Source: Dromaius novaehollandiae
Lineage: Eukaryota > Chordata > Aves > Casuariiformes > Dromaiidae
DNA length: 64,000 bases
Assembly: GCF_036370855.1 (NCBI RefSeq)
Contig: NC_088130.1
Coordinates: 68,610,941-68,674,940, forward strand
Direction: 5' to 3'
Shown here: positions 1-9,855 of the stretch, one piece after another
How positions within the stretch are numbered: the first letter of the stretch is position 1
How the letters are laid out: every line of letters begins with the position of its first letter
Position numbers and translations under genes: made by a program
Notes under the pieces: model-generated
The model's database searches: none
Told to the model about the DNA's origin: nothing
The model's input: the letters and a program-made list of their open reading frames with translations, nothing else

Positions 1-505
1 TCTCTGTTAATAGATTTAACTTCAGGTTTTCATTTTTAAATTGAAAGATGCTTACAACTTGGAGGCATATGTGTTCTCTACCAGTCTACCTCTCCATTGG
101 TAGCCTTACTAGCTTTACCTCAACTCTTTATGCATCTCTATTTCACAGCCTGCAATAATAGAAAAGTTTTTATATTATATATACACTACTTTGACGGCAT
201 ATACCAAGTGAACTAAGTTTTGTATGTAAGGGTTTATTGATACATTTCACATGGGCCAGGAATTCAAATCCAGTTTTCTGGGATTCATATATAGTTTTGG
301 AAAAGCTAGAAAATTGACATTCTTAACAAAAATTACCTGAACTGTTTTTTTAAATGTCTGAATACTTGATAAATGCTTTGAACAACTGAATTTGGATCTG
401 TCCTCCAAAGATTTCATTTGCAAGACTATAGTGTCTACCCATCCAATACTTCCTGTTGCTCTGTAAACACGACTTTATTCACAGGAAAAAAGGATAGTAT
501 TAAAC
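1..505 (-). other. ACAA2: ACAA2 intron 4, 5' part
   Basis: This AT-rich intron sequence was searched for the next thiolase block (LEDSLW to AENLA) without success. Nothing else is recognised. Confidence 0.85.
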
Positions 506-622
506 CTTGAGATCTGCTCCTAATTTGGTTCCAAATCGAATGTTTCGAACAGCATAAGGAGACTGGCTCATGTTTTCAGCTCCACCACACAGAACCACTT
601 CCGAGTCATTAAGGCAAATTTC
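506..622 (-). CDS. ACAA2: ACAA2 exon 4 (residues about 105-143)
   Basis: The 39 codons run from EICLNDSEVVLCGG to FGTKLGADLK and align without gaps to human residues 105-143. The LCGG and MSQSPY motifs belong to the thiolase N-terminal domain. Exon 3 ends and exon 4 begins on whole codons. The acceptor AG is at 623-624. The donor at 504-505 reads GTTTAA, a poor match to the GTRAGT consensus, but the mammalian exon ends at the same residue. The next exon is not in the window. Confidence 0.95.
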
Positions 623-3600
623 CTGTTAACATAAAAACAAAACAGATCTAGGATTTAGTTTGCTGTTTTCGTAAGACAATAGCAACTGCTTTAGAAAAGC
701 ACTTTGTCACCTACAAAGCCACACACAGAATGAATTCATGCTTATTTATGCATATATTTAAGAAGAGTTTAACCCTCTATTAAGAAGGGGGTCTGCCACT
801 TTCATTATGTGCTCATTCATCTTGCTGTTAACGCAGCAGGATTATACCAGTGAGGGGAGAAAGAGAATAAGGGTACATGCCTATGACAGGACTGAGGAAG
901 ACAGCCATTAAGCATTGCCATGCTTGCATGGTTAGGTTAAAAGACGCTTGGCCTGATTTTTTAAAATATTAGTACCACAAAACTAAAGCAGCTCTTTTAT
1001 TTTTTCTTTTTTTTTTCCAATCTGTTGCCTCTCCACCTGCAATCCTCTCAGAAGAAATAGAAATCAAACCTCAAAATTTGAAACTAGGCCCTATGATTCT
1101 AAAAAAAATGAGACATTGTTTTAGAAAACATTAGCCAAGTGAATTGCCAAAAAATAAATAACAATTAAAAAACCCCCCACAAACTACTTCATCATTGGCA
1201 TAGCCCAATCCCCTAAACACATGCCCTGACCATTCAAAATGCTGCTTCCTTAAAATGATTCATTCAGCTAGAGGACACATCATATTTCTGTGCTGGAATG
1301 GAAGCAGATGAAATTATCTTGATATGCATTTGAGATGACTAGTTAATATTTACTAAATAGTAAATATTAGTTAATATTTAAAAACCAGTTAATATTTACT
1401 ATTTCTTAATAATTGCTATGACTGACATTAGATATATTGGGGAAATGTCATATTTGGGAAAGACCTTATGACCACTCTTTCAACGTAAGTAGTCAAAAAT
1501 CTCCGACGTATTTTTTTTTTAGCGCAGACTAATTCTTCTTGTGTATGTAGACTTTCCAGAGACCACTAGAAAGAACAGTCAGGTGAATATTATTGTAAAC
1601 TTGTAACCTTAACTCTGCATTGTGTTCCACATTTTTCTCTCTAGAGGATTAGATCTGAAATAATTCCCCAGCCAACAGGGACTACTACCTTTTTTTTTTT
1701 TTTTTTAATCTGTATGGGTGCTCAAATATTTTAAAATACACTTTCATTTTGTAAAGTCTCTTTCCTCCTTGACCAACCAACCAAATCAAACAAAAATCAC
1801 TGTACCACTGTCATGACTAATTGCTACTTAGATAAAAAGCATGTGCTGTTTCCTTTTTGAAGGACAGAATAAAAGCTATTTTTGATTTGGCGGAGAGTAA
1901 ATACTGTGACAAAACAGCTGAAAACAAGAGCAACACTTCTCTGTGAGCAGCAGAGACAGCTCACATCACTGTTATTCAGCAGAAAAAGCATTAGTGACAA
2001 AATGAACAATGAGGTTTGATTGCAAGAATACTTAACAACAAATCAACTGTACTTATTTTAAGAATGGAATAAACAGAGTTAAAAAAAACCTTAGGTATTT
2101 GCTAAAAAACATCCCAAGAAACTTCTAAAGTCCACATTAAAATTCTGCCACAAGTTCCATGTTTGACAGAGGTGTTGATTAGTCCAACAAAAATGAAGAG
2201 AACGAGAGTCATCAGATTTGACTTCTAGCCATTAACTGGTTTTCCATTAATCTTACTCAGTGATTTTGGCCAACTATTTAGACTTCTCTTTTCAAAGAGA
2301 GGTTGGTTTTCTCCTATTTGAAAAACAACGGTGCTGTAAATGATCTAACTCATGAGAGGCTTTGGATCTTTGAACGAAACAACGCTTATTAAGCACAGGT
2401 TGCTGCTTACTAGCTAGGTGAGGATATAAACAATGAGCAAAAAATAAACTCTGGTAATGGTTCTGAGGCCAAATCATTTCTATTCACACAAACAGGATCA
2501 CAGAATGCAACTACTGCACAACTGAGTTAACACTTGTTGCATTCCTGCTATTGAACTCGAAATAACTCCAATGATGATTTTTAAAACCATCCACAAAAAG
2601 AGTGCTATGGTGGCTGAACTGTTGCACACAACCACGCAGGCTGCCTCAACAGGAAGCCTTGACCAGTGGTAACTAAAAAACCATGGTAATACTCACCCAA
2701 ACACACATTACATGTTTCCAAACAAGTCTCTCCTCTCATGTTAACAATCTGATAAAGATTAAAGCTAATGCAGAAATACAGAAAGAAAGGCCTTTCTACC
2801 TGACATCCATTGGCAATGGACTGGAAACCAGAGCCACAGAGTCTGTTAACAGTGAGGGCTGGAACTGGGACAGGAATTCCCACACGTAAACCAACATGTC
2901 TTGCAATATAAGCAGCATCTGCGGAGCTCTGCAGACAGAACAAACGGGAGTTTTTGTTACACTCTTATTTCTTTGGAAAGTAGAAGTCTTGATCAAAAGT
3001 TTGAATGTTGTAACTGTATCACTGATAGAAGATAGCTCTCTGTTCAATAGAAATTCTACTACTCATAAGAAGCACTTTGACTCATTTCAAAAAACACCTT
3101 CCTATAGGATCAAAGAAGGCCAATGTTTGAACATGCATTTGAAAGAAACTTTCTGTCTTAAGAGCCAGACATCATGCTGAAAATGATACTGCAGATGTTA
3201 AGACTCTGAAGTCAGTGACTTACTTAATAGTATCTTATGTTTTCCCTTATCCCTTAATTTCAAATCAGCATACACACAGTGGGATGACAAAAGACCAGAT
3301 GTGCATTGGCAAGCAACAATTATCTCGAGGTAAATTAAAACTGTTCAGGTTAACAGGGACAGGCCCTCTAAAAAACAGGCAATGTGGAAAATGTGGAAAG
3401 ATGCCATTGCTGCTTCATATCCACTTTGTTAAATTTTGTACGTATGGTATTTTAATGTACATTCGTCTGTTATAACTGTGAAATCTCATTCCTCTAAAAC
3501 TTTTCGAAGGTGGTTATATCACACTTCTATTTGTACCATACACAGATCAGTCTGTTTTAGATCCATTCCTTTAATAACCCACAATTTATCATGAGATAAA

Positions 3601-6600
3601 ACAAAAACGATTAGGCAGCTGCACTCCAACTACTCAGGCAGTAGATGATTGACTAGAGCACAGGTACAGACTAAAAGACTGAATTACAACAACATTGCTA
3701 AAGGTTTTGTTATGGACACTTTCCAAATAGAAAGAACAGTTATGCTCTAGGGGATCATGTCCTAAGATAATACCTATTATTAAGACATAGTTCTGGGCAC
3801 AAAGCTACCTGACAAGGCAAGTTCAGAAAAAAAGTGTAACCAAGCCAATTCCACTGAAAAAGGGGGATTTAAAATGGTCATACACTCATAGTTATTTATA
3901 CTTAATCAAATAATACTTGAAAGCAGTACAGGACTAAGAAAAGAAAATGTATTGGGGTGGGGGACATAGGTATGAAGTAAGGGAAAATAAATTTAATTTC
4001 CATGTGAAAAGACGTATTTTTAGTAGCAAAATGCTATTCTTTATGTGAAAACATTAGGTGAGAGCTGAATGCAGCAGTTTGTCTGTTATTCTAGACCACA
4101 AATAATTCTTACAAAAACAAAAAAGTTGAATAAAGGAAGCTCAGCTGGTAGCTGTAGAAAAACAAACAAACAAAACAAATTGAAAGCTACCTTTTTGGCT
4201 GAAAGTTCTTAAGAAGGAACATAGCATGTTTGTTTACTTATTGTGAAAGTTCTCAGGTATTTGTTTCTTCTGCACCCTTGAAATTGTCAACACTGCAAGC
4301 AAAATATCAGTACCTAATACGGTGAAGTCAGAAAACAAAACAAAAAACACTCTTTACTTCCTTGCCTAAAACAAAGATGCTGATCTAGATATGTGGATAA
4401 CTGCAGTTTTGCAATGCTGGCACAATGCATACAATTGCATCTACATCACAAGCTCTTTGGAAAAGATACAATTCCCCAAATGCTTCTGCGAGTCACGACA
4501 TGTATCCTTTCAGATCAAAGTAAAATTATATTCACTTAAAAAAAAAAATCTACAGAGAAAACTCAATGGAAATGGGCTCAAACCAGTTAAGTTTCCAGAA
4601 AGAAGAGGATTTATACAACCCAGTGAAAACTCACTGTTCATCATGTTACACAGCTCAGGTCATTAAAATACGAAAAATGTACCATGGATTAGCAACTCAA
4701 TGTTTACTGAATCCACATTTTAAAAAAGATCAGCTTGTCCTACTTTAAACTAGCTTGGTGGAACTAAAAAAGGAAGAAGTCTAGCTCCCAGTAATGTCAC
4801 AAATCAAACAGGGCAAGTCCCTTAAATATGAACAGGAAACACTCCACTATGAATGCTTACTCATTCCATTTTCATCCCTTTGATTATTCTTGGCTGCAAA
4901 AGAGAGGTGACTATCTATAGATAGTGAAATAGATGACTGAAATAATCAACCACCAGCAAATTTTCCATGCTACCAACCTGCATAACATTGCCAACAATGA
5001 CACTGTCAATGATCTCAGGAGAGACCTTGCCAGCCGCCAGCGCAGCCCGGGCAGCATGTTCTGCCAGATCTGTGGCCGTGAAGTCCTTCAGCAAACCTCC
5101 ATAGGCCCCAAAGGGAGTTCGCTTGGCTGCGACAATGAATACACCTGCAACACAAGCAAGGATTATCTGTACGTGTGGATCAGGGACGAGGACAGTTAAG
5201 TTCCCTTATATCTACTTAAGTGAGATAACGGCCAGACCTGTAGCAAAGAGAATAAATGCATCAAAAAGTTTTGTACAGGTAAGCAGACAGAGTCTAAACC
5301 AAACAGAAAATCAGCAGGTCATCCTCAAATGAGTAACATAAATTCACAAGAGGCTTTGTAAATATAGACAACTTGAACACCATGCAGCTCAAGGTAAGTG
5401 AGACACAGGTTGTAGCAATACTTCAGACAGAGAAGGTATGCAGAATCAATGGTCAGAAGGAAAAGCTGAGAAGATTCTGGGAATAACTCTTTTCCAAGAA
5501 TAGGTTTGGAAAAAAAAGATAGTCTGAATATACAGCAAAGGAGGCTGCCATATCACATCAGGCACTAGTGTTACTGTACTAAAAGCATCAGAGTAGGATT
5601 CATGCAAGGCCATAATGGAAAACTGTGATATAACCTGTCGGTTAAGGAAGAAAGGCCTTTTAGAAAACACAGTTCCCTCATCCTACAGAAAATCAGCAAA
5701 TTGTTGGCTTATATTCTGAAATGTAAACACTGACATAGTTTTCACACAGACTAAAATTTGCTTAATACCCATTTTAAATTCCTTTAACTTTAGAGCAAAA
5801 ACATTCCATAATCAAAACTTTAATGCTACTTCTATAACGATATAGGTGATCTAAACTGTCTTAGCACCTGTCTTCCAGTTTCTGAGGAGAAAATCTAGTT
5901 TTCAGCAGACAGGAAGAGCCCGTGCAAGGTGTATGTGCATAAACACACTGGCCTGTAAGAATTTCAGCGCTATCTTTAAACCAAACCAAACATCTGACTA
6001 GCTGGCACAGCAGCTCCCTGCCACGTGGGAGGCAGCCTGTGAACTTTCGCCCAGTTGAGCAGCAGAGCTCGCCCGCCCCTTCTTCTCCACCACTGCCATG
6101 AGAACATCTACAATTATTTTAGGCAACACTATAAGGATATATAAAGATGTGAAACTGTAGCTAAATGAAAACACCTGTCCATTAAGCTACTCGGAAATGC
6201 TATAGGATTGCTTTCAGGCCTTCTACTGGAAGCTGTGCAATCCATCCTCTTTGGCCAGTTTGGCAGAGAGGGGCTGCTCTCCTCTGTCTCTCATTTATTT
6301 GGAGCCTGGACTTCATGAGCTACAGAAGAGGACTTTCAAAACTGGTGAAGGTCAAGCTTGCTCCACTGACAAGGATATAAATACAACGTAGGGATCTGAA
6401 ACACACAATGAATGCGCTCAGAAGACTGCGTGGGAAATCCCGTAAGGTATAACAAGCAAGAATTGCAACTTCAAGGATAAGGAGGAATGCTAAAGGCTAT
6501 GTGGCTTTTTAAGCCATGAAGATGGCAAAATACGGTAACACCCAGATGCTGCCCGTGGGCCTCCTTCTGGGGTGCCCTGAGGACCTTAAAAAGCCTTTGC

Positions 6601-9551
6601 AAAGCACAATACTGCTATTCCCTTGAGATGATTTCCTGAGTGATGGTACATATTCAAAACTGTAAGAAGCAGATTCCACCCCCCCCCCCCCCAAAGAAAG
6701 AGCTACTAACATCCAACTATTATGCATCCAATAAAATCCCAACTCTTCAGCTTTAAGTGTAGAGAAAAGGTTACAGCCACTAAAAACATATGCCTGATAG
6801 AGGAAGCCTCTGTTTTCAGAGAAAAGTAACAAAGTAACAATTATTAATCCATTCACTGAATCTTAATTTTTGAACTTAGCTGTACAAATTGGGGGGAGGG
6901 GGCTGAAAACTACTAACAGACACAACCTGTGAACCTCTACAAGTTTTTCAGCAAAGATGAGGATGCTTTAACAATTGTATGCCTATGGACAACTGGCTTG
7001 TTTAATAAGGTCACTGCAAAAGTAGTCCCTGGACTTTCTAAACATTCAGGTGACAGATTTAAACTTCAGCTTGCAGTTCTCATTTAGCTATTGGAAATTT
7101 ACTGTAATGAAAACGTTTTATGCAAGTTCAAGTTTATGTCTTCATTAAATGTTATCAATGATTTTTTTTTCATAGCTATAAGTTGGGCCAGAATTTTTTA
7201 GCTCTCATCCATTAGCTCTTTAAGGGTTATCTCCTGTTTCTGAGTTTATCTTCCCAGAGCAAAGCAGGCCCTAACACTCTCATCTCCTTGCCTCCACTCC
7301 TCCTTCCCACCGATTCCTGTCCCTCCATCTCCTCCACAGTTGTGCCAGCACTGCCGGTTGCAAGGCTTTGCTGTGGGCCAGCCCAAAGAACTGATCAAAC
7401 TAAAAGAACAACTCTTTCTCCTCCCTTTTGGCTAGGTTGTTGCATTATCTGCATTATTAGCTGAATCAGCTACACAGTGTTGCTTTGTAAACAGTCTGGG
7501 GGTGGGAGGTGGAATTCACCTTAAACCTTCCTTTTACAATCCCAGTATCTCCCTCTCTTTGATCAAGGCTGCTCACTGCAGCCCACTTCTCTGCAACAGC
7601 ACTGCAGGGCCAAAAACTAATCCAGAAAAGACCACACAACTGAGGTAGCTGAAAACTAATCCAGAACCGGGGGGGGGGGAAAAGGAGAGGTTAATTTTCA
7701 TGTAGATCAGTTCCTGTGGTCAAGTTTGCCTTCTGGCTGCTCAATAAAACAGTCATTTCAGACTAAGGACTGAAGTAGCAGGGGCAGAAGAACAAGCACA
7801 ACCTCTCCTAGCAGCAGTGCTGAGTTTTGCTGATTTAACTGATCACAGAGCTATAGCCTGAGGGGAATTACTCAAGAGCCTGTCTGATTCTGCTTGATGG
7901 GAGAGACATCTACAAATACCACAGCCTCCACATCTACAAATACCACGGCCTCTGCAGAATATCAGGTGGGGCAAAGGATAGCTGAAGTCCTGAGCAAGAA
8001 AGGACTCTAGAGCCTTTGACACCTCTACCATTAGTTACTGGTGTCCTACATTGCCACTGCAAGATATCCAGAGTCATTGCTATTTTCCGTGATGATAAAC
8101 ACTAGAAGAGAGTAGAATGTTATCAAAAGCATAAGGAACAGTGTTCTGGAAACTTCAGGGGCTACAAAGCAAAGGTCACCCCAAATCCTTACTACACATT
8201 CAATTCAAGACATCTGTTAATCTGGTATTATTAACCACTCACAGCCAATTTGGTATTTATTTATCTAGAACTGAAATATTCCCTAACTCTTCAACATTTC
8301 ATATGAAAACATTTGTCAAATCCTATATTAAAGATCTATAAAATAATCATTAACCTCAAAAAATTAAGGCAAAAGAACAGTGCATGAAAAATATTGTGCC
8401 AAGATACAAGAGAAGATCCTGAATTAGGCACCAAACCTAACATCAAATAAGTACAGGCAAAGCTGCTCTCTGTACCATCCAGTTCAGCAGAGCAATACAA
8501 AATTACTACACCGGTGCCTAGATGGCCTTTCATCACTGAAACTTCAAACCATGAGTTATGTTATTATTTAGATAGTATGTCAAGTAGAAAAACAATCTAA
8601 AATATGAAACCATATTTCAATACATTTCATATTTGCTTTTTTAAAAAAATAGGTAACAAAGTAGGTATTAGGTAAAGTAGGCTAACTAGGTATTAAGTAT
8701 CTTATTTTTAGGAGACAAAATTTAAAGCACCTAGAGCCTAAAGTATTTTTTAACACAGAAAACTTAGGAACTGAGAGAACTTATAAATGGACTTTATCCT
8801 GCACTATTACTGCTGGCAGAGACAACTGTCAGAGGTACCAAAAGGAACATTTAGACATACAAGCTTTTAGGCTTCTGCATGCAGACATGGCTAGTTAGTG
8901 GTCGTATATATAGATTTTTTTGTAGTAACAATCGACCTAAGCAGTACAAAAAGTCAAACATAACGCATTCCCTTCCCCAGAGGGTTTGCAAATCTGGGTT
9001 CAAAACAGAGAGGTTTGTGACTGATACCGTGTACCAGCCCTCTGTCGTTTGCATCTAATGCTGCCAATTTAACTTTCTAACCCTGCTAATCGAACTTTTT
9101 TTTAAAAAAAACGTTGTTTTTACTTCCAGCTATTGCCCCAATTCTGACACAGCACGGACAAAACAGCAAAAAATGTCCAAAAAATGGACAGAAACGTGCT
9201 CAAAAGCTCCACTCCCGATTTTTCCGACGGTCAACAAAAATCACCAGCCCCGACCGCCGGGTCACGGCGGCCTCACGCCCGGGCTGCCCGTGGGGCAGCG
9301 TCCGCGGCGGGGCAGAGCCGCCGCTTCGTGCGACGCCGGTGCCGGTGCCCCCCGCCCGGCCCCGCGGCAGCCCGGCCGCAGCGCGGCCTCCCCTCGCGGG
9401 GCCGCCCGCCCTCGGGGCGCCGCCGCCGGCCCCCTCCCCGGCCCCGCCGCCCCACAGAGAAGCCGGGACCCCCCTTCCCCTCCCACCGCCCTCCCCGGCC
9501 CACCCGACGGCCCGCAGCCGCCCGCCGCGCCTCACCCCGCAGGAGCGCCAT
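506..9551 (-). CDS. ACAA2: ACAA2, mitochondrial 3-ketoacyl-CoA thiolase (exons 1-4; 3' part off the left edge)
   Basis: Acetyl-CoA acyltransferase 2 cleaves 3-ketoacyl-CoA with CoA to acetyl-CoA and a shortened acyl-CoA, the last step of mitochondrial beta-oxidation. Four exons join in frame (16, 167, 129 and 117 nt) and encode residues 1-143 of a protein usually of 397 residues. The N-terminus MALLRG, the block VAAKRTPFGAYGGLLKDFTA and the catalytic block NRLCGSGFQS are diagnostic. The last contains the nucleophilic cysteine, Cys92 by counting. In this family the N-terminus targets the matrix and is not cleaved. The second active-site half (His and Cys near residues 350 and 380) lies beyond position 1. 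The start is fixed by ATG at 9549-9551 and by a donor directly after MALLRG, as in mammals. No stop or frameshift is seen. The gene lies just downstream of MYO5B on the same strand. Confidence 0.96.
623..2799 (-). other. ACAA2: ACAA2 intron 3
   Basis: This is an AT-rich GT-AG intron of about 2.2 kb. It holds T-runs at about 1000-1020, 1510-1520 and 1690-1706, and the TTAATATTTACT palindrome at 1344-1369. The short open frames in it have no family resemblance. Confidence 0.85.
1344..1369. repeat. AT-rich palindrome with a third partial copy
   Basis: Eleven bases (TAATATTTACT) are followed by a 4-base AAAT spacer and their reverse complement. A third copy of the arm (GTTAATATTTACTA) lies at 1388-1401. 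It can form a hairpin or cruciform. Its position is intronic in ACAA2 and no function can be assigned. Confidence 0.75.
2800..2928 (-). CDS. ACAA2: ACAA2 exon 3 with catalytic cysteine (residues 62-104)
   Basis: The 43 codons run from SSADAAYIARHVGLRVGIP to SGFQSIANGCQ and have the same length as the mammalian exon. The NRLCGSGFQS block carries the active-site cysteine (residue 92), which is acylated during thiolysis. A local difference from mammals is VPVP in place of KETP just before ALT. Both exon ends fall between codons. The acceptor CAG is at 2929-2931 and the donor GTAGAA starts at 2799. Confidence 0.97.
2929..4977 (-). other. ACAA2: ACAA2 intron 2
   Basis: This 2.05-kb AT-rich GT-AG intron has several short A-runs and open frames below 95 codons. 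None resembles a known protein, and no repeat family or RNA gene was recognised. Confidence 0.85.
4978..5144 (-). CDS. ACAA2: ACAA2 exon 2 (residues 6-61)
   Basis: The first two bases complete Gly6, which is split G|GT with exon 1. Then 55 codons follow, from VFIVAAKRTPFGAYGGLL to DSVIVGNVMQ. This is the start of the thiolase N-terminal domain, including the RTPFG motif. The length of 167 nt fits the mammalian exon exactly. The acceptor CAG is at 5145-5147 and the donor GTTGGT starts at 4977. Confidence 0.97.
6679..6692. repeat. Poly(C) tract, 14 C
   Basis: An uninterrupted run of 14 C in ACAA2 intron 1 that reads as G in the transcript. Its length may be unreliable. Confidence 0.9.
7906..7953. 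repeat. 24-bp tandem duplication (two units)
   Basis: Two adjacent 24-bp units beginning ACATCTACAAATACCAC differ at only two bases (A/G and C/T). The duplication is therefore recent, and the site may vary in copy number. It is intronic in ACAA2. Confidence 0.85.
9536..9551 (-). CDS. ACAA2: ACAA2 exon 1, start codon and MALLRG
   Basis: The 16 coding bases encode MALLR plus the first base of Gly6. The donor GTGAGG begins at 9535. The same hexapeptide and the same split codon open the mammalian gene, so this start is preferred over any other ATG. The upstream context GCGGCC before ATG is a fair Kozak match. The exon is far too short to be found by open frame alone. Confidence 0.93.
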
Positions 9552-9660
9552 GGCCGCGCCGCCACAGCCGCCGCCCCCCGCCTGCCTGCGCGTCGGCGGC
9601 CGCAAATTCGCCACGCCGCCGCCGGGGGAGGGGGCGAGGCGCGCGCGCGGAGAGGGGAAA

Positions 9661-9695
9661 TGTTATTTTATTTTATTTATTTATTTTATTTCAGA
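9661..9695. repeat. TTTTA/TTTA simple repeat inside the CpG island
   Basis: A run of TTTTA and TTTA units, followed by more T-rich sequence to 9717, interrupts the GC-rich island about 110 bp upstream of the ACAA2 start codon. On the sense strand it reads as AATAA/TAAAA repeats. It could act as a TATA-like or nucleosome-excluding element, but that is inference. Confidence 0.75.
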
Positions 9696-9807
9696 TTTTA
9701 GGTTTTATCTTATTTTTTCCTCCCTCGCCCTCCGCTTCGCACAGCCGCCACGGGCTCGGGCGAATCGGCGGGCGCGGAAACGCAGGGCGGCGCGTGGCCC
9801 TGCGGCC

Positions 9808-9820
9808 GTTGCCCGGCAAC
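9808..9820. promoter_or_regulatory. RFX-type X-box palindrome
   Basis: The sequence GTTGCCCGGCAAC is an inverted repeat of GTTGCC with a single-base spacer. It matches the RFX X-box pattern RYYNYY-N(1-3)-RRNRAC in both halves. It sits in the upstream part of the CpG island, about 260 bp from the ACAA2 start codon. Binding by RFX factors is inferred from the motif only. Confidence 0.55.
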
Positions 9821-9855
9821 GGCGGCCCCGCGGCGGCCGCGGCCTTCTCCACAGG

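Larger units (their letters stand above)
5145..9535 (-). other. ACAA2: ACAA2 intron 1
   Basis: The intron is 4.4 kb; its first 300 bases (the 9240-9535 side) lie in the CpG island. It carries a 14-C tract at 6679-6692, an 11-G tract at 7669-7679, a 15-bp direct repeat (AAAACTAATCCAGAA at 7613-7627 and 7652-7666) and a 24-bp tandem duplication at 7906-7953. No coding or RNA gene is seen. Confidence 0.85.
9240..9855 (-). promoter_or_regulatory. CpG-island promoter of ACAA2
   Basis: About 600 bp of very GC- and CpG-dense sequence surrounds ACAA2 exon 1, while the flanks are AT-rich and CpG-poor. GC-box-like cores are present, for example GGCGGGGC near 9306 and GGGCGG near 9785. No TATA box in a standard context was found, but an A/T-rich tract (9661-9717) splits the island just upstream of the start codon. 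A housekeeping-type promoter with start sites between roughly 9555 and 9650 is inferred. Such islands can fire in both directions, but no plus-strand product is recognisable. Confidence 0.8.
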
